Counted from the stretch's first letter, positions 41,608-50,656 are shown. The stretch is DNA of 64,000 nucleotides from Adhaeribacter_A terreus (GCF_042657365.1 NZ_JBHSKT010000004.1:1-64000), one strand, 5' to 3'. Made by a program: numbers and translations. The notes: generated by a model not told the origin, from the letters alone.

Positions 41608-42478
41608 CTTCTTCTCCTTTCTTCCGCAATGGCATTTCCAGGGAATCGCGTTCAGCCTGACTCACATTCTTCACCACGTACACAAAACCAAGCTTGGTAA
41701 AATCTACCGCCAGCCTCACTTTAATGGTAAAGAAACTTTTATCGGCTTCTTTCTTCACCGAAACCACCTTCCCGATCATGATGCCCTCCGGAAACAATGC
41801 ATTGTAGCCTGAAGAAACAACGGTATCGCCTCTAAATACTTTTACGTGCAGCGGAATATAATTTAAGGTTGCAGTATGGGCATCGTCGCCGGTTTCCCAT
41901 TTTACGGTGCCAAAGGTGCCATCGCGGGTAAGCTTGCCCGAAATTAAAGTTTGCGAATGCAGCAGTGAGGTTACCGTGGCATAATTAGCAGAAACCGCTT
42001 TTACCCGCCCCGCAATACCTTCCGGGGCTACCACACCCATGCCCGGCTGCACGCCCTGCAAACTACCAATGTTCAGCGTAAAGTAATTATTGGTACGCCG
42101 CACTGAATTGTTGATCACCTTCGCACCCGTAAATTTGAAAGGTACCGGCAACGGACGGTTCAGCGTATCGCGCAGCGTCATAACGCTATCGATTCGGGTC
42201 AGTAAAGTATCGCCGGCAATTTTGCGTTCACGGAAAAGTGCTTCTTTCAAATGCGCATTTTCCTTCACCAGACTTTCGTTTACTGTAACTAAGTGGAAAT
42301 AATCGGTTACGTTGCTTTGCATTTCCAGCACTTTGCCCACGTAGGTATTCGCTGAATTGTAAAAAGCTGCGTTCTGGTACGAATTATTCTGCACCAAAAG
42401 GTAAATACTTACAGCTTCAAGGATCAGGAATACCAGAAAAGCCCGGAAACGGTATATAAACTGGATTAAATTCCGCAT
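41600..42478 (-). CDS. mreC: Rod-shape-determining protein MreC
   Basis: A 292-residue single-pass membrane protein. The N-terminal helix (about 9-28) is followed by a coiled coil (about 55-90: NESLVKENAHLKEALFRERK) and the two beta domains of the periplasmic part, with INNSVRRTNNYFTLNIGSLQGVQPGMGVVAPEGIAGRV. It scaffolds PBP2 and RodA on the outer face of the inner membrane. The acidic tail RKKGEEDE overlaps the start of mreD. Confidence 0.94.
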   Translation of the reverse strand: MRNLIQFIYRFRAFLVFLILEAVSIYLLVQNNSYQNAAFYNSANTYVGKVLEMQSNVTDYFHLVTVNESLVKENAHLKEALFRERKIAGDTLLTRIDSVMTLRDTLNRPLPVPFKFTGAKVINNSVRRTNNYFTLNIGSLQGVQPGMGVVAPEGIAGRVKAVSANYATVTSLLHSQTLISGKLTRDGTFGTVKWETGDDAHTATLNYIPLHVKVFRGDTVVSSGYNALFPEGIMIGKVVSVKKEADKSFFTIKVRLAVDFTKLGFVYVVKNVSQAERDSLEMPLRKKGEEDE

Positions 42479-42488
42479 TTAAAGCTGC

Positions 42489-43514
42489 TTAATTCAGCAG
42501 TACGTTTCTGAAACCTTCTATATTTTTAATGGCTGCACCGGTACCGCGCACAACCGCACGCAACGGATCTTCCGCAATGTGGATCGGCAGTTTGGTTTTA
42601 GCTGAAAGACGACGATCGAAACCGCGCAGCAACGCGCCACCACCCGTTAAGTGAATACCGTTATCGTAAATATCCGCCGAAAGTTCTGGTGGGGCAATTT
42701 CCAGGGCTTTCAGCACGGCTTCCTCAATTTTAGAAACTGATTTATCTAAAGCAATGGCAATTTCCTGGTACGTAACTTTAATAACTTTCGGAATACCCGT
42801 CATTAAGTCGCGGCCACGAATTTCGTAGTCAGCCGGTGGATTTTCTAAGTCAGTAATAGCCGCACCAACTTCAATCTTGATTTTTTCTGCTGAACGCTCT
42901 CCGATAAGCAGATTATGCTGGCGGCGCATGTGGTCCAGAATATCTTTGTTGAAAACATCGCCGGCCACGCGGATAGACTGGTCGCAAACAATACCCGAAA
43001 GCGCAATAACCGCAATTTCAGTAGTACCACCTCCGATATCCACGATCATGGAACCGATCGGTTGCTCAACGTCAATGCCAATACCAATAGCTGCGGCCAT
43101 CGGTTCCTGGATCATCCAAACTTCCTTGGCGCCGGCGTGCTCTGCCGAGTCACGAACCGCCCGTTTTTCCACCTCGGTAATGCCACTCGGAATGCAAATA
43201 ACCATGCGGTGCGAAGGCTGGAACAAACGACTACCCGTATCGATCATCTTGATCATGCCGCGGATCATGTGCTCCGCCGCGTGAAAATCGGCAATTACCC
43301 CGTCTTTTAAAGGACGAATGGTTTTGATATTGTCGTGGGTTTTTTCGTGCATCTGCATAGCCTGACGACCGATGGCAAGCACTTTATTAGTGGTGCGGTC
43401 TACGGCAATAATAGAAGGCTCGTCGACTACAATTTTATCGTTATGAATGATGAGGGTATTGGCCGTACCCAAATCTATTGCTATATCGCTGGTAAGAAAA
43501 TTAAATAATCCCAT
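42489..43514 (-). CDS. mreB: Actin-like cell-shape protein MreB
   Basis: A 341-residue actin homologue that forms curved filaments under the membrane and guides wall synthesis. The phosphate-1 motif IDLGTANT is at residues 13-20, the phosphate-2 motif DIGGGTTE near 160-167 and the adenosine motif near LTGGGALLRGFD. It is the first gene of the mre operon; mreC follows after ten bases. No clear -7 box was found upstream. Confidence 0.97.
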   Translation of the reverse strand: MGLFNFLTSDIAIDLGTANTLIIHNDKIVVDEPSIIAVDRTTNKVLAIGRQAMQMHEKTHDNIKTIRPLKDGVIADFHAAEHMIRGMIKMIDTGSRLFQPSHRMVICIPSGITEVEKRAVRDSAEHAGAKEVWMIQEPMAAAIGIGIDVEQPIGSMIVDIGGGTTEIAVIALSGIVCDQSIRVAGDVFNKDILDHMRRQHNLLIGERSAEKIKIEVGAAITDLENPPADYEIRGRDLMTGIPKVIKVTYQEIAIALDKSVSKIEEAVLKALEIAPPELSADIYDNGIHLTGGGALLRGFDRRLSAKTKLPIHIAEDPLRAVVRGTGAAIKNIEGFRNVLLN

Positions 43515-43758
43515 TTACAGTGGTTTTTTAAAAGTGTCCGCTCCGGCTCAAAACCGTATTCCCGCACTTATCCGAACGCGAAATTAAACAATTTAAAGGA
43601 AATATCGCAGGGCTAATTTTTGAGCGCAACGCACTATCTCTTGTTAACTTAATCCTGGATTTTACGGTGCAATTTCACGGCGCAGTCGGGCGCAACAAAT
43701 TCAGTGCCGGAAACTGAAAATCAACGAAATAGCGGATATTGGTGCTTGAGTCAGATCT

Positions 43759-43788
43759 AAAACGCTATGGTTTCGGGCTGAAAAACTC
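43759..43788 (+). repeat. 30-bp dispersed motif
   Basis: Plus orientation; AAAACGCTATGGTTTC and AAAAACTC. Confidence 0.75.
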
Positions 43789-43815
43789 ACAGGTAAAAAC
43801 TTAAGACTTGGCTTC

Positions 43816-43845
43816 GACTTTTTATGGTAAAAACCATAGCGTTTT
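43816..43845 (-). repeat. 30-bp dispersed motif
   Basis: Perfect-length minus copy; AAAACGCTATGGTTTT and AAAAAGTC. Confidence 0.8.
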
Positions 43846-43855
43846 GAATGCAAAA

Positions 43856-43888
43856 AAACCTCACAAGTCTTGAAGACCTGTGAGGTTT
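43856..43888 (-). terminator. Terminator of purH
   Basis: AAACCTCACA pairs with TGTGAGGTTT with an inner AGTCTTGAAGAC section that also pairs; seven T follow on the minus strand. Confidence 0.8.
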
Positions 43889-43910
43889 GAACAATGGAAA
43901 TTCAGCAATA

Positions 43911-45443
43911 TTAGTGTTTGAAGTGGCGCACGCCAGTCATTACCATAGCCATGTTGTGTGCGTTGCAGTAGTCTATACTATCCTGGTCTTTGATGGAACC
44001 GCCTGGCTGAACTACGGCTACAATGCCGGCCTGGTCTGCAATTTCCACGCAGTCCGGGAACGGGAAGAACGCATCGGAAGCCATAACGGCGCCATTCAGA
44101 TCGAAGCCGAAGCTTTTTGCTTTTTCGATGGCCTGGCGAAGCGCATCTACGCGGGAAGTCTGGCCTACGCCACTGGCTAGAAGCTGGTTTTCTTTCGCTA
44201 AAACGATGGTATTGCTTTTGGTGTGCTTGCAAACTTTGGCAGCGAAAACCAAAGCACGTTTTTCTTCATCTGTAGCAACGCGGTTCGTTACTGGTTTGAA
44301 ATCAGCTTCGGTTTCGGTTTGCAGGTCTTTGTCTTGCTCAATTACGCCGTTCAGCAGGGTTTTAAATTGCTTTTTGGAAAGTTCAACCTCGTTCTGTTTC
44401 AGCAAGATGCGGTTCTTTTTAGACTTCAATAATTCCAAAGCATCGGCCGCAAATTCCGGCGCGATTAAAACTTCAAAGAAAAGTTTGTTCAGTTCTTCCG
44501 CAGTTTCCAGATCGATGGCTTTGTTCGAAATGATCACCCCGCCAAACGCTGAAACCGGATCGCAGGAAAGGGCATTCAGGTACGCTTGTTTCGGCGAATC
44601 GGCTACGGCCACGCCGCAGGCATTGGTGTGTTTCAGAATGGCAAAAGCCGGTTTATCGTTAAATTCCGCCATAATGGCAACGGCAGCATCTACGTCTACC
44701 AGGTTGTTGTAAGACAATTGCTTGCCGTTCAGTTGCTCGAAAAGTGCTTCCAGATCGCCGAAGAACGTAGCCGATTGGTGAGGATTTTCGCCGTAACGCA
44801 GCGGCGTAGCCTGCTTGATGCTTTGTTTGAAAGCCGGTTCGTTGGCCGCCGCGCCGTTCAGGTAATTGAAAATGTGCGTATCGTAGTGCGAAGAAGTATT
44901 GAACGCTTTGGCCGCGAATTTCTTACGATCTTCCAAAGAAGTTTCGCCGTTCTGTTTTTCCAGGATCTCCAGCAATTCGGTGTACTGGTCTTTGGAAGAA
45001 AGAATTACCACATCGTTAAAATTCTTGGCTGCTGCGCGGATCAACGAAATTCCGCCGATGTCGATCTTCTCGATAATATCCTGCTCAGCCGCGCCAGACG
45101 CTACGGTTTCTTCGAACGGATACAGGTCTACAATTACCAGATCGAAGGTTGGAATCTCGTACTTCGCCACTTCGTCTTTATCCGAATCGTTATCGCGGCG
45201 GTGCAGAATGCCACCAAAAACTTTCGGGTGCAGCGTTTTCACGCGACCGCCAAAAATAGCCGGATAATCGGTGAGGTTTTCTACGGCCGTAACGCTGGCG
45301 CCCTGCTCTTCCAGGAAAGTCTGGGTGCCGCCGGTAGAGTAAAACTGCACGCCCTGCGCTTTCAGAAAATGAACAAGCGGCTCGAGTTTGTCTTTGTAAT
45401 AAACCGAAACCAGCGCAGATTTAATTTTAACAGGATGATTCAT
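43911..45443 (-). CDS. purH: Bifunctional AICAR transformylase/IMP cyclohydrolase
   Basis: A 510-residue enzyme for the last two steps of IMP synthesis: formyl transfer to AICAR, then ring closure. The N-terminal cyclohydrolase domain (about 1-195) starts IKSALVSVYYKDKLEPLVHFLKAQGVQFYSTGGT and includes GGRVKTLHPKVFGGIL. The transformylase domain carries the conserved LRYGENPHQSATF and LKHTNACGVAVA motifs. The length is usual. It is monocistronic; purN lies 308 bases upstream on the same strand but probably has its own transcript. Confidence 0.96.
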   Translation of the reverse strand: MNHPVKIKSALVSVYYKDKLEPLVHFLKAQGVQFYSTGGTQTFLEEQGASVTAVENLTDYPAIFGGRVKTLHPKVFGGILHRRDNDSDKDEVAKYEIPTFDLVIVDLYPFEETVASGAAEQDIIEKIDIGGISLIRAAAKNFNDVVILSSKDQYTELLEILEKQNGETSLEDRKKFAAKAFNTSSHYDTHIFNYLNGAAANEPAFKQSIKQATPLRYGENPHQSATFFGDLEALFEQLNGKQLSYNNLVDVDAAVAIMAEFNDKPAFAILKHTNACGVAVADSPKQAYLNALSCDPVSAFGGVIISNKAIDLETAEELNKLFFEVLIAPEFAADALELLKSKKNRILLKQNEVELSKKQFKTLLNGVIEQDKDLQTETEADFKPVTNRVATDEEKRALVFAAKVCKHTKSNTIVLAKENQLLASGVGQTSRVDALRQAIEKAKSFGFDLNGAVMASDAFFPFPDCVEIADQAGIVAVVQPGGSIKDQDSIDYCNAHNMAMVMTGVRHFKH

Positions 45444-45751
45444 TGGTATAATGTGCTAATTGTTTAATGGGCTAATGTGCTATTTCTTATATTCCGTAGC
45501 ATAGAGTTTAAACCCTACGCTACAGAATTTTTCTTTAAGTTTCCGCTCTTTTCCGCTCTTCCGGATGTTTTCATCCGGAAGCAACCTGCCACGGGTTTAT
45601 CAATCCCCGTAGCTGTGATTCGATCTCGCGGATCAATAGACCAGCTACAGGTAAGATACAGATTTATAAATCCGGATCAGCGCGCTTTATTTCAATACTT
45701 TTAAAATCAAAAATGGCCGAAGGTTTTTCAACCGTTCAGCCATTCAACAAT
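45444..45751. other. 308-base spacer with dense secondary structure
   Basis: It contains TAATGTGCTAATTGTTTAATG-type AT units, the palindrome relative (45493-45526), a perfect hairpin CTTCCGGATG/CATCCGGAAG (45558-45581), ACGGG/CCCGT (45591-45609) and TAGCTG/CAGCTA (45610-45647). No gene seen. Confidence 0.6.
45493..45526. repeat. Diverged copy of the 34-bp palindrome
   Basis: CCGTAGC and GCTACAG arms around AGAGTTTAAACCCTA. It shares GTAGC, GTTTAAACCCT and GCTAC with the palindrome at 22173-22206. Confidence 0.7.
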
Positions 45752-46330
45752 TTAACCATTCAGGAGTTTTTCAATGGTGGGCGCAAAATGTTTGTGTTCT
45801 AACTCCAATACGCGCGCAGCCACTTCTTCCGGCGTATCTCCCGGCCTCACCGCGCAGCGTTCCTGCAAAATAGCTTCGCCTTCGTCGAAATTCTCGTTTA
45901 CGTAATGAATTGTGATTCCAGATTCGGCCTCCTGGGCGGCTACTACGGCGGCGTGTACGTGATGACCGTACATACCTTTGCCGCCAAACTTCGGAAGCAA
46001 AGCCGGATGAATGTTAATGATCTTATTGTGAAACTCCTTTACGAAACCTTCCGGCATGAGCCACAGGAAACCGGCCAGCACGATTAATTCCGGGTTAAAG
46101 CTTTTTACTTTTTCCAGCACCGTTCCGTCTTTGAATTCAGCGCGGGTAAACGTAAAGGCTGGCACGTTAAAATTCTCGGCACGTTTTAAAGCGTAAGCTT
46201 CCGGATTGTTGGAAAAAAGGGCCGCGACGCGGATATTTGGGTGATCCTGGAAGTATTCTAAAATGCGCTGGGCATTGCTTCCGGAACCGGAGGCGAAAAG
46301 GACAATGTTCTTGATTTGCGTGTCTGCCAT
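45752..46330 (-). CDS. purN: Phosphoribosylglycinamide formyltransferase PurN
   Basis: 192 residues from the ATG at 46330; the frame opens seven codons earlier, but MADTQIKNIVLFASGSGSN is the normal family start. PurN transfers a formyl group from 10-formyl-THF to GAR. The phosphate loop GSGSN is near residues 13-17, and the catalytic Asn-His-Asp set is in the IINIHPALLPKFGGKGMYGHHVH and later segments. Length is usual. Confidence 0.93.
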   Translation of the reverse strand: MADTQIKNIVLFASGSGSNAQRILEYFQDHPNIRVAALFSNNPEAYALKRAENFNVPAFTFTRAEFKDGTVLEKVKSFNPELIVLAGFLWLMPEGFVKEFHNKIINIHPALLPKFGGKGMYGHHVHAAVVAAQEAESGITIHYVNENFDEGEAILQERCAVRPGDTPEEVAARVLELEHKHFAPTIEKLLNG

Positions 46331-46390
46331 AGCATGAAAAGACAAGCACAAATATAGCGGTTTAATTGCGATTTATGATTCTGTCTGGCA

Positions 46391-46420
46391 AAAACGCTAT
46401 GCTTTTAACCCGAAAAAGTC
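46391..46420 (+). repeat. 30-bp dispersed motif
   Basis: Perfect-length plus copy; AAAACGCTATGCTTTT and AAAAAGTC. Confidence 0.8.
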
Positions 46421-46427
46421 GGTAACA

Positions 46428-47558
46428 TCAAAATGTCTCCCCAATCGCAAAATACAAACCACCCATGCCGCCGGCAAACGCTTCATAACTACCTTTAATA
46501 GCATAATCGATCCGGATATTCACTTTGTCTTTGGTATTCAGCATGAAACGGTAACCAATGCCGTAGCCAAATTTACTGTTCGCCAGTTCAAAATCGTTTA
46601 GCTTCTCTCCTACTTCGCCAAGGCCGGCAAATAAAACCGCGCCGTGGCGTTTGGCAAAATGCAGGCGGTATTCGGCCTGGGTTTGCAGGAGTTGCTTGTC
46701 GCGGTAGCGGCCTTCGTAAAAACCGCGCAGGTTGCGGTGGCCGCCGAAATAGGCCAGTTCGCGGTAAGGCACGTCGCCGGTTTCAAAAATTCCTTTGGCC
46801 TGAATCGCAAAAACCTGTTTATCGGAAAGCGGAAAATATTTGCGCACATCTACGGTATTGCGGGTGAAATTGAATTCGCTGCCCAGACTTTTTCCGTTCA
46901 GAAAGCTACCGATTTCCACGTAACTTCCATGGTATGCATTTATGGAATTATCGCGGCTGTCGAACAAAAAAGCTGGACCCAAACCAACGGCCGTATAACC
47001 ATTCAATTCTTCCGCCGGACGTTCGTCAAGCAAACTTTCTTCGGCGTTAAATTCGGCTTTACCAACACTAATGATCTGAAACTGCCCGCCCAGGAAAACA
47101 TTTCGCTTCAGCTGTTTTAAAATGCGGTTTTGCGTGAGCAGCAACTTATAGGATATCAGACTTTTATCGGCTTCAGAATTGCGGTTGCCGGTGCCGTAAT
47201 AGAAAATGGGCGCATCGAAATAATTGGTTTCGCCCAGAATTGCAAAACGCTCATGATTGGTATAAATGGTATAGGAAAGCTGCGCCGACGTTTGTTTTTT
47301 GGTGGTGTAATAAACCAGGAATTGCCCCGTAGAGCTGCGTGTAAGCGAATCGTGGCCGAAATTATAGACCGGAACGAGCAATGCGCCAAAGCCAAAACCG
47401 GTTTCGGGCGAAGAAAACAAGGCCGGGAATGGCGTTAAGCTGAGTTTCTTTTTGGGCTTTATTGTTTGCAAAGTATCTTCTGCCGCAGCCTGGCTTTTCA
47501 GTCCGAAACAGCAACACAAAACCAAAGCAAGCAAAGCAGTTTTCAGGGTAAAAAGCAT
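46428..47558 (-). CDS. Omp85/BamA-TamA-type outer membrane beta-barrel protein
   Basis: 376 residues. A signal peptide (1-25, ending SQAAA) precedes a 16-strand-type barrel without POTRA domains. The hallmark is FGGHRNLRGFYEGRYRDK near residues 275-292, the conserved G-x-R-G-F/Y turn of loop 6 in the Omp85 barrel. The chain ends in an aromatic residue (GETF), as expected for the barrel assembly signal. The start codon lies inside a copy of the 30-bp motif. Function is unknown; such short barrels may be patatin-like or lipid-related transporters. Confidence 0.82.
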   Translation of the reverse strand: MLFTLKTALLALVLCCCFGLKSQAAAEDTLQTIKPKKKLSLTPFPALFSSPETGFGFGALLVPVYNFGHDSLTRSSTGQFLVYYTTKKQTSAQLSYTIYTNHERFAILGETNYFDAPIFYYGTGNRNSEADKSLISYKLLLTQNRILKQLKRNVFLGGQFQIISVGKAEFNAEESLLDERPAEELNGYTAVGLGPAFLFDSRDNSINAYHGSYVEIGSFLNGKSLGSEFNFTRNTVDVRKYFPLSDKQVFAIQAKGIFETGDVPYRELAYFGGHRNLRGFYEGRYRDKQLLQTQAEYRLHFAKRHGAVLFAGLGEVGEKLNDFELANSKFGYGIGYRFMLNTKDKVNIRIDYAIKGSYEAFAGGMGGLYFAIGETF

Positions 47559-47567
47559 AGCGTTTCA
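47538..47567 (-). repeat. 30-bp dispersed motif spanning a start codon
   Basis: Minus orientation; the ATG of the barrel gene is within ACGCTATGCTTTT and the right block continues into the signal-peptide codons. Confidence 0.65.
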
Positions 47568-47795
47568 GCGAAATTCAGGTATGACAATAATAGTTATGCG
47601 CCGGTTTTCCTTTTTTTGGAAGGCTTCTGAAAGGTAAGGTTTATTACGTGGGCGGTGAAATAACTACTATTAATCTCCAAAACTTTAAATATCTGATTTT
47701 AAAACCACCAATACCTTTAAAATCAACAACTTGCCACACACAAAACAAAATTACTTCAGTCTGAAAAGGAGAAAATTAAACTTAGAAAACGGCTT

Positions 47796-48644
47796 CTAAA
47801 ACCGAAAGAAAAGCATGGAAAGTGTGCCCGTAAGCATCATAAATTTGCAAAGCAGGCTGATGCGGGCAAAATGGCGTTTGCGGTCGGAGCGGCGCAGTTG
47901 CACTCCGATCATGAGGCCGGGTGCTAAAACTGCCAGACCGAGATACACACCAAAAAAGGTATCGTTTTGCCGATAAAAACTCGCGGCTAAAACCAAGGAA
48001 TAAAACAAAATGAGCAAGGCGTATAAAACGATCCTGGTTTTCTGAATGCCGGCTACAATGGGCAACGTACGGCAACCGTGCGCGGCATCGCCTTTCATGT
48101 CTTCCAGGTCTTTAATTATTTCCCGGATCAGGGTGCTAACAAACGCAAATGCCGCATACGCCCACACACCCAGGTTATCGATTTCGGCGAGCACCGCAAC
48201 CACCAGCACCATACTGGCCGCCAGAAATGCGATGGTGATGTTGCCGGAAAGCGGTCGTTTTTTTAGATCGGCAGAATAGCCCCAAAGCAACAAAACGGCT
48301 CCCAGATTCACCAAACCTACTTTTAACGAAAGCATAGCGCCAAGAATTACCCCGGCCGCCGATAAAGCCAGGTGCCCGAACATGGCTTTCCGACGGCTAA
48401 GTTCACGGCCTACAATAATTTTATCGGGTTTGTTTATGGCATCTATTTTAATGTCGTAATAATCGTTAATAATATAGCCGGCAGCGCCAATAAAGGCGGT
48501 AGAAAGCGTAAGAAGCCAGAATTTCAGGTGCAAGGCTTCACTTAAAGGCAATTCCGGAAATAGTAAGCAAGCCTGCACCAAAACCTGGCTTAGCACCATA
48601 ATGAGCAGATTCGGAAAGCGGATGAGCGAGAGCAGGTTTTGCAA
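47796..48644 (-). CDS. UbiA-family prenyltransferase
   Basis: A 282-residue membrane protein with about nine helices. The first prenyl-diphosphate motif is NDYYDIKID at residues 60-68, the second is DLEDMKGD near 178-185. Members attach isoprenoid chains to quinone precursors, haem or glycerol phosphate. The best-matching branch is (S)-3-O-geranylgeranylglyceryl-phosphate-like synthases in Bacteroidota, so the acceptor is uncertain. It is transcribed alone; KdsC lies further upstream. Confidence 0.88.
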   Translation of the reverse strand: MQNLLSLIRFPNLLIMVLSQVLVQACLLFPELPLSEALHLKFWLLTLSTAFIGAAGYIINDYYDIKIDAINKPDKIIVGRELSRRKAMFGHLALSAAGVILGAMLSLKVGLVNLGAVLLLWGYSADLKKRPLSGNITIAFLAASMVLVVAVLAEIDNLGVWAYAAFAFVSTLIREIIKDLEDMKGDAAHGCRTLPIVAGIQKTRIVLYALLILFYSLVLAASFYRQNDTFFGVYLGLAVLAPGLMIGVQLRRSDRKRHFARISLLCKFMMLTGTLSMLFFRF

Positions 48645-48804
48645 TTTTTAATTGTTTAATGGCTTAATGGTTGAATTGCTGAATGGTGAAAGGGTTTATG
48701 AACTTGCGAATATTACGCTGATGAATTTGACTGAGCCATTTAGCCATTAAACAATTGAACCATTTAGTTGGCAAACCTACAAAAATACGTCGGGTTTAAA
48801 ATAC

Positions 48805-48832
48805 AGAAAGCCACTCTTTTGAGCGGCTTTCT
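48805..48832 (-). terminator. Possible terminator of the cold shock gene
   Basis: AGAAAGCCaCTC pairs with GAGcGGCTTTCT around TTTT. The T-run on the minus strand is weak. Confidence 0.5.
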
Positions 48833-48867
48833 GCAGTAGTGATGATGAATTATATATTCTGGAGTAA

Positions 48868-49062
48868 TTAAACGCGTTTCACGTTAATTGCATTGATGCC
48901 TTTTTTGCCTTCCTGCGTATCGAATTCAACTTTATCGTTCTGCTGAATCTGTGCGCCATTTAAACCCGTTACGTGCACGAAGAAATCTTCTTTGGTGTTG
49001 TCGTCTGTAATGAAGCCGTAACCTTTTGACTCATTAAAGAATTTTACTGTTCCTGTTTTCAT
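48868..49062 (-). CDS. Cold shock protein (CspA family), second copy
   Basis: A 64-residue cold shock domain (MKTGTVKFFNESKGYGFI) with RNP1 KGYGFI and RNP2 DFFVHVT, closely related to the one at 12515. The middle differs (DDNTKEDFF). It is an RNA chaperone. A TTG, 19 bases, TAAATTTA promoter match lies 65-94 bases upstream, leaving a leader of about 50-60 bases. Confidence 0.93.
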   Translation of the reverse strand: MKTGTVKFFNESKGYGFITDDNTKEDFFVHVTGLNGAQIQQNDKVEFDTQEGKKGINAINVKRV

Positions 49063-49126
49063 AAAAAATAAACTTAAAAAAAATGAATGATGAATAAAAA
49101 AAGTGAATGATGAATTGTTATGATTG

Positions 49127-49156
49127 TAAATTTATAGACTTTTTCTAAAAATGCAA
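49127..49156 (-). promoter_or_regulatory. Likely promoter of the second cold shock gene
   Basis: On the minus strand TTG (49154-49156) and TAAATTTA (49127-49134) are 19 bases apart, matching the Bacteroidota layout with one mismatch. Confidence 0.5.
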
Positions 49157-49231
49157 CAATTCCCCCTTTTAATTACTCATTATTTTAGGTAAACAGTAAA
49201 ATAATACGGGTAATCCGTTCGTTTTAGCGGG

Positions 49232-49735
49232 TTACCATTCCTGGTGCTGTTTCAAAACCAGCTCAATTATCTCCCGAACTGCCCCATTTCCACCGCCGGC
49301 ATTTGTTACATAGTCAGAAACGGCCAGAATATCGGTTGCGGCATCAGCAGGGCAAACAGCAATGCCGCAATGCTGCATCACTTCCAGGTCCGGCATATCG
49401 TCGCCCATGTAGATCACATTTTCAGGGTCCACTTCCTGCATGTACAGGTAATTTTCGAAAACATCGATCTTGTTGTCTACGCCCAGAAATATATCTTCCA
49501 CGTCTAACGATTCGAGGCGGCGGCGCACGCCTACTTCGTTCCGCCCGGAAATAATGGCCACTTTGTAGCCGCGTTTCAGGGCATGTTTTATGGCGTAACC
49601 GTCTTTAATATTAAAAGCGCGCACCTGTTCGCCATCGGCAAAAGCCAGCATGGTTCCATCGGTCAGCACGCCGTCCACATCAAAAACGAACGTAGTAATA
49701 GCGCTGAAATCGGGGAAAGCTTTGCGGGAAGACAT
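49232..49735 (-). CDS. kdsC: KDO-8-phosphate phosphatase KdsC
   Basis: A 167-residue HAD-family tetrameric phosphatase that removes phosphate from KDO-8-P in LPS core synthesis. Motif I is DVDGVLTDG with nucleophile D19 and D21; SGRNEVGVRRR carries motif II and GDDMPDLEVM the motif IV acidic residues near 110-120. It lacks a cap insertion, as usual for KdsC. The DUF2520 gene lies three genes upstream, a common neighbour in the phylum. Confidence 0.92.
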   Translation of the reverse strand: MSSRKAFPDFSAITTFVFDVDGVLTDGTMLAFADGEQVRAFNIKDGYAIKHALKRGYKVAIISGRNEVGVRRRLESLDVEDIFLGVDNKIDVFENYLYMQEVDPENVIYMGDDMPDLEVMQHCGIAVCPADAATDILAVSDYVTNAGGGNGAVREIIELVLKQHQEW

Positions 49736-49875
49736 AGTTTATTTACGATTGACGAATGACGATTTACGATTGATTTAATTATTGATTGACATGATTATTC
49801 AATTTAGGAAAAGCTCAACTTCGAAAAAAGAGCTTCTTTCTAAAATTATAAATCCAAAATCGTAAACCAAAAAGT

Positions 49876-50118
49876 TTACTGATTATCGCGCCATTCGTAA
49901 ACCCACGCCGACTGGATCTGCTCCAGGTGACCTTCGTTGGCTTGTTCGCGGGTGCCGGCAAAATTCGGTAGGCTTAAAACCCACTCTAAAAGATCGGTAA
50001 AGCGAATGCGGTAGATCTTCGATTCGGTAAAATCGTCGCCAAACTTTTCGTAAAGGCCCAGCGCTATATCTTCGTAATCGTTCCAGTTAATTGGTGGTTC
50101 GAAATTCTTATTATCCAT
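49876..50118 (-). CDS. iscX: Fe-S cluster assembly protein IscX
   Basis: 80 residues from the ATG at 50118; the frame opens earlier with AT-rich codons that are not conserved. The family pattern is INWNDYEDIALGLYEKFGDDF followed by RFTDLLEWVLSLPNFAG and ending YEWRDNQ. IscX is a small acidic adaptor of the ISC machinery that can bind IscS and iron. It is next to the ferredoxin at 50215 on the same strand, which fits the fdx-iscX arrangement known from other bacteria. Confidence 0.92.
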   Translation of the reverse strand: MDNKNFEPPINWNDYEDIALGLYEKFGDDFTESKIYRIRFTDLLEWVLSLPNFAGTREQANEGHLEQIQSAWVYEWRDNQ

Positions 50119-50214
50119 TTTTTTGAATTGTTGATTGTTGGTTGTTAATTGTTGATTGACCCATATTGTAAATTCAATTAACAATCGGCAAACAACAATT
50201 AAACAATTTAAATT

Positions 50215-50544
50215 TTAGTGTCCCAGAAAATCCTGATCCGGAATGGTTACTACCAGATCTTCGTTACCCTGGATTACGCACTGACAAGCCAGGCGGGAAT
50301 TAAGGCGCGGATCGATGGCGCGGTCTATAAAATCTTCTTCTTTATCGGAAATTTCCGGAAGATCGTCCATGCCGGCTTCTACGTAAATGTGGCAAGTGCT
50401 GCAACCGCAAACACCCCCGCAGTTATGTTGCAATTCTATATTATTATCGAGGGCCACATCCAGCACCGATTCGCCTTCCACGCCGGTAAGCGTCTGGTCG
50501 GGTTTGCCGTCGGAAAATTTAAACGTAATATTTACTGCTTTCAT
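50215..50544 (-). CDS. fdx: Adrenodoxin-type 2Fe-2S ferredoxin
   Basis: A 109-residue ferredoxin. Ligands are in NCGGVCGCSTCHIY (C-x5-C-x2-C) and a fourth Cys in RLACQCVI. The C-terminal region DLVVTIPDQDF is typical of ISC ferredoxins, which give electrons for cluster assembly. It is followed by iscX on the same strand 97 bases downstream. Confidence 0.9.
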   Translation of the reverse strand: MKAVNITFKFSDGKPDQTLTGVEGESVLDVALDNNIELQHNCGGVCGCSTCHIYVEAGMDDLPEISDKEEDFIDRAIDPRLNSRLACQCVIQGNEDLVVTIPDQDFLGH

Positions 50545-50612
50545 TTTACAGGTTAAAATGCTGCTGCAAAGGTAGGCAACATGCAGCCCTAATCAAAACC
50601 ACTTTTGCTTTG

Positions 50613-50656
50613 CAGTTTTGCGGGCCTAAACCGTACCGTTTTTCAGGTAAAAACTC
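50613..50656. repeat. Composite of two overlapping 30-bp motif copies
   Basis: AAACCGTACCGTTTTT is close to a palindrome, and a proper right block follows on both sides: one copy in minus orientation at 50613-50642, one in plus at 50627-50656. Confidence 0.6.

Larger units (their letters stand above)
43515..43910. other. 396-base spacer upstream of mreB
   Basis: It contains two 30-bp motif copies in opposite orientation (43759 and 43816) and the purH terminator (43856). The 240 bases next to mreB hold no recognised box. Confidence 0.5.

Noticed and set aside
44586..45467. 293-codon frame antisense to purH
   Set aside because: purH is certain on the other strand; the product is Arg/Phe/Val-rich and unlike a real protein.
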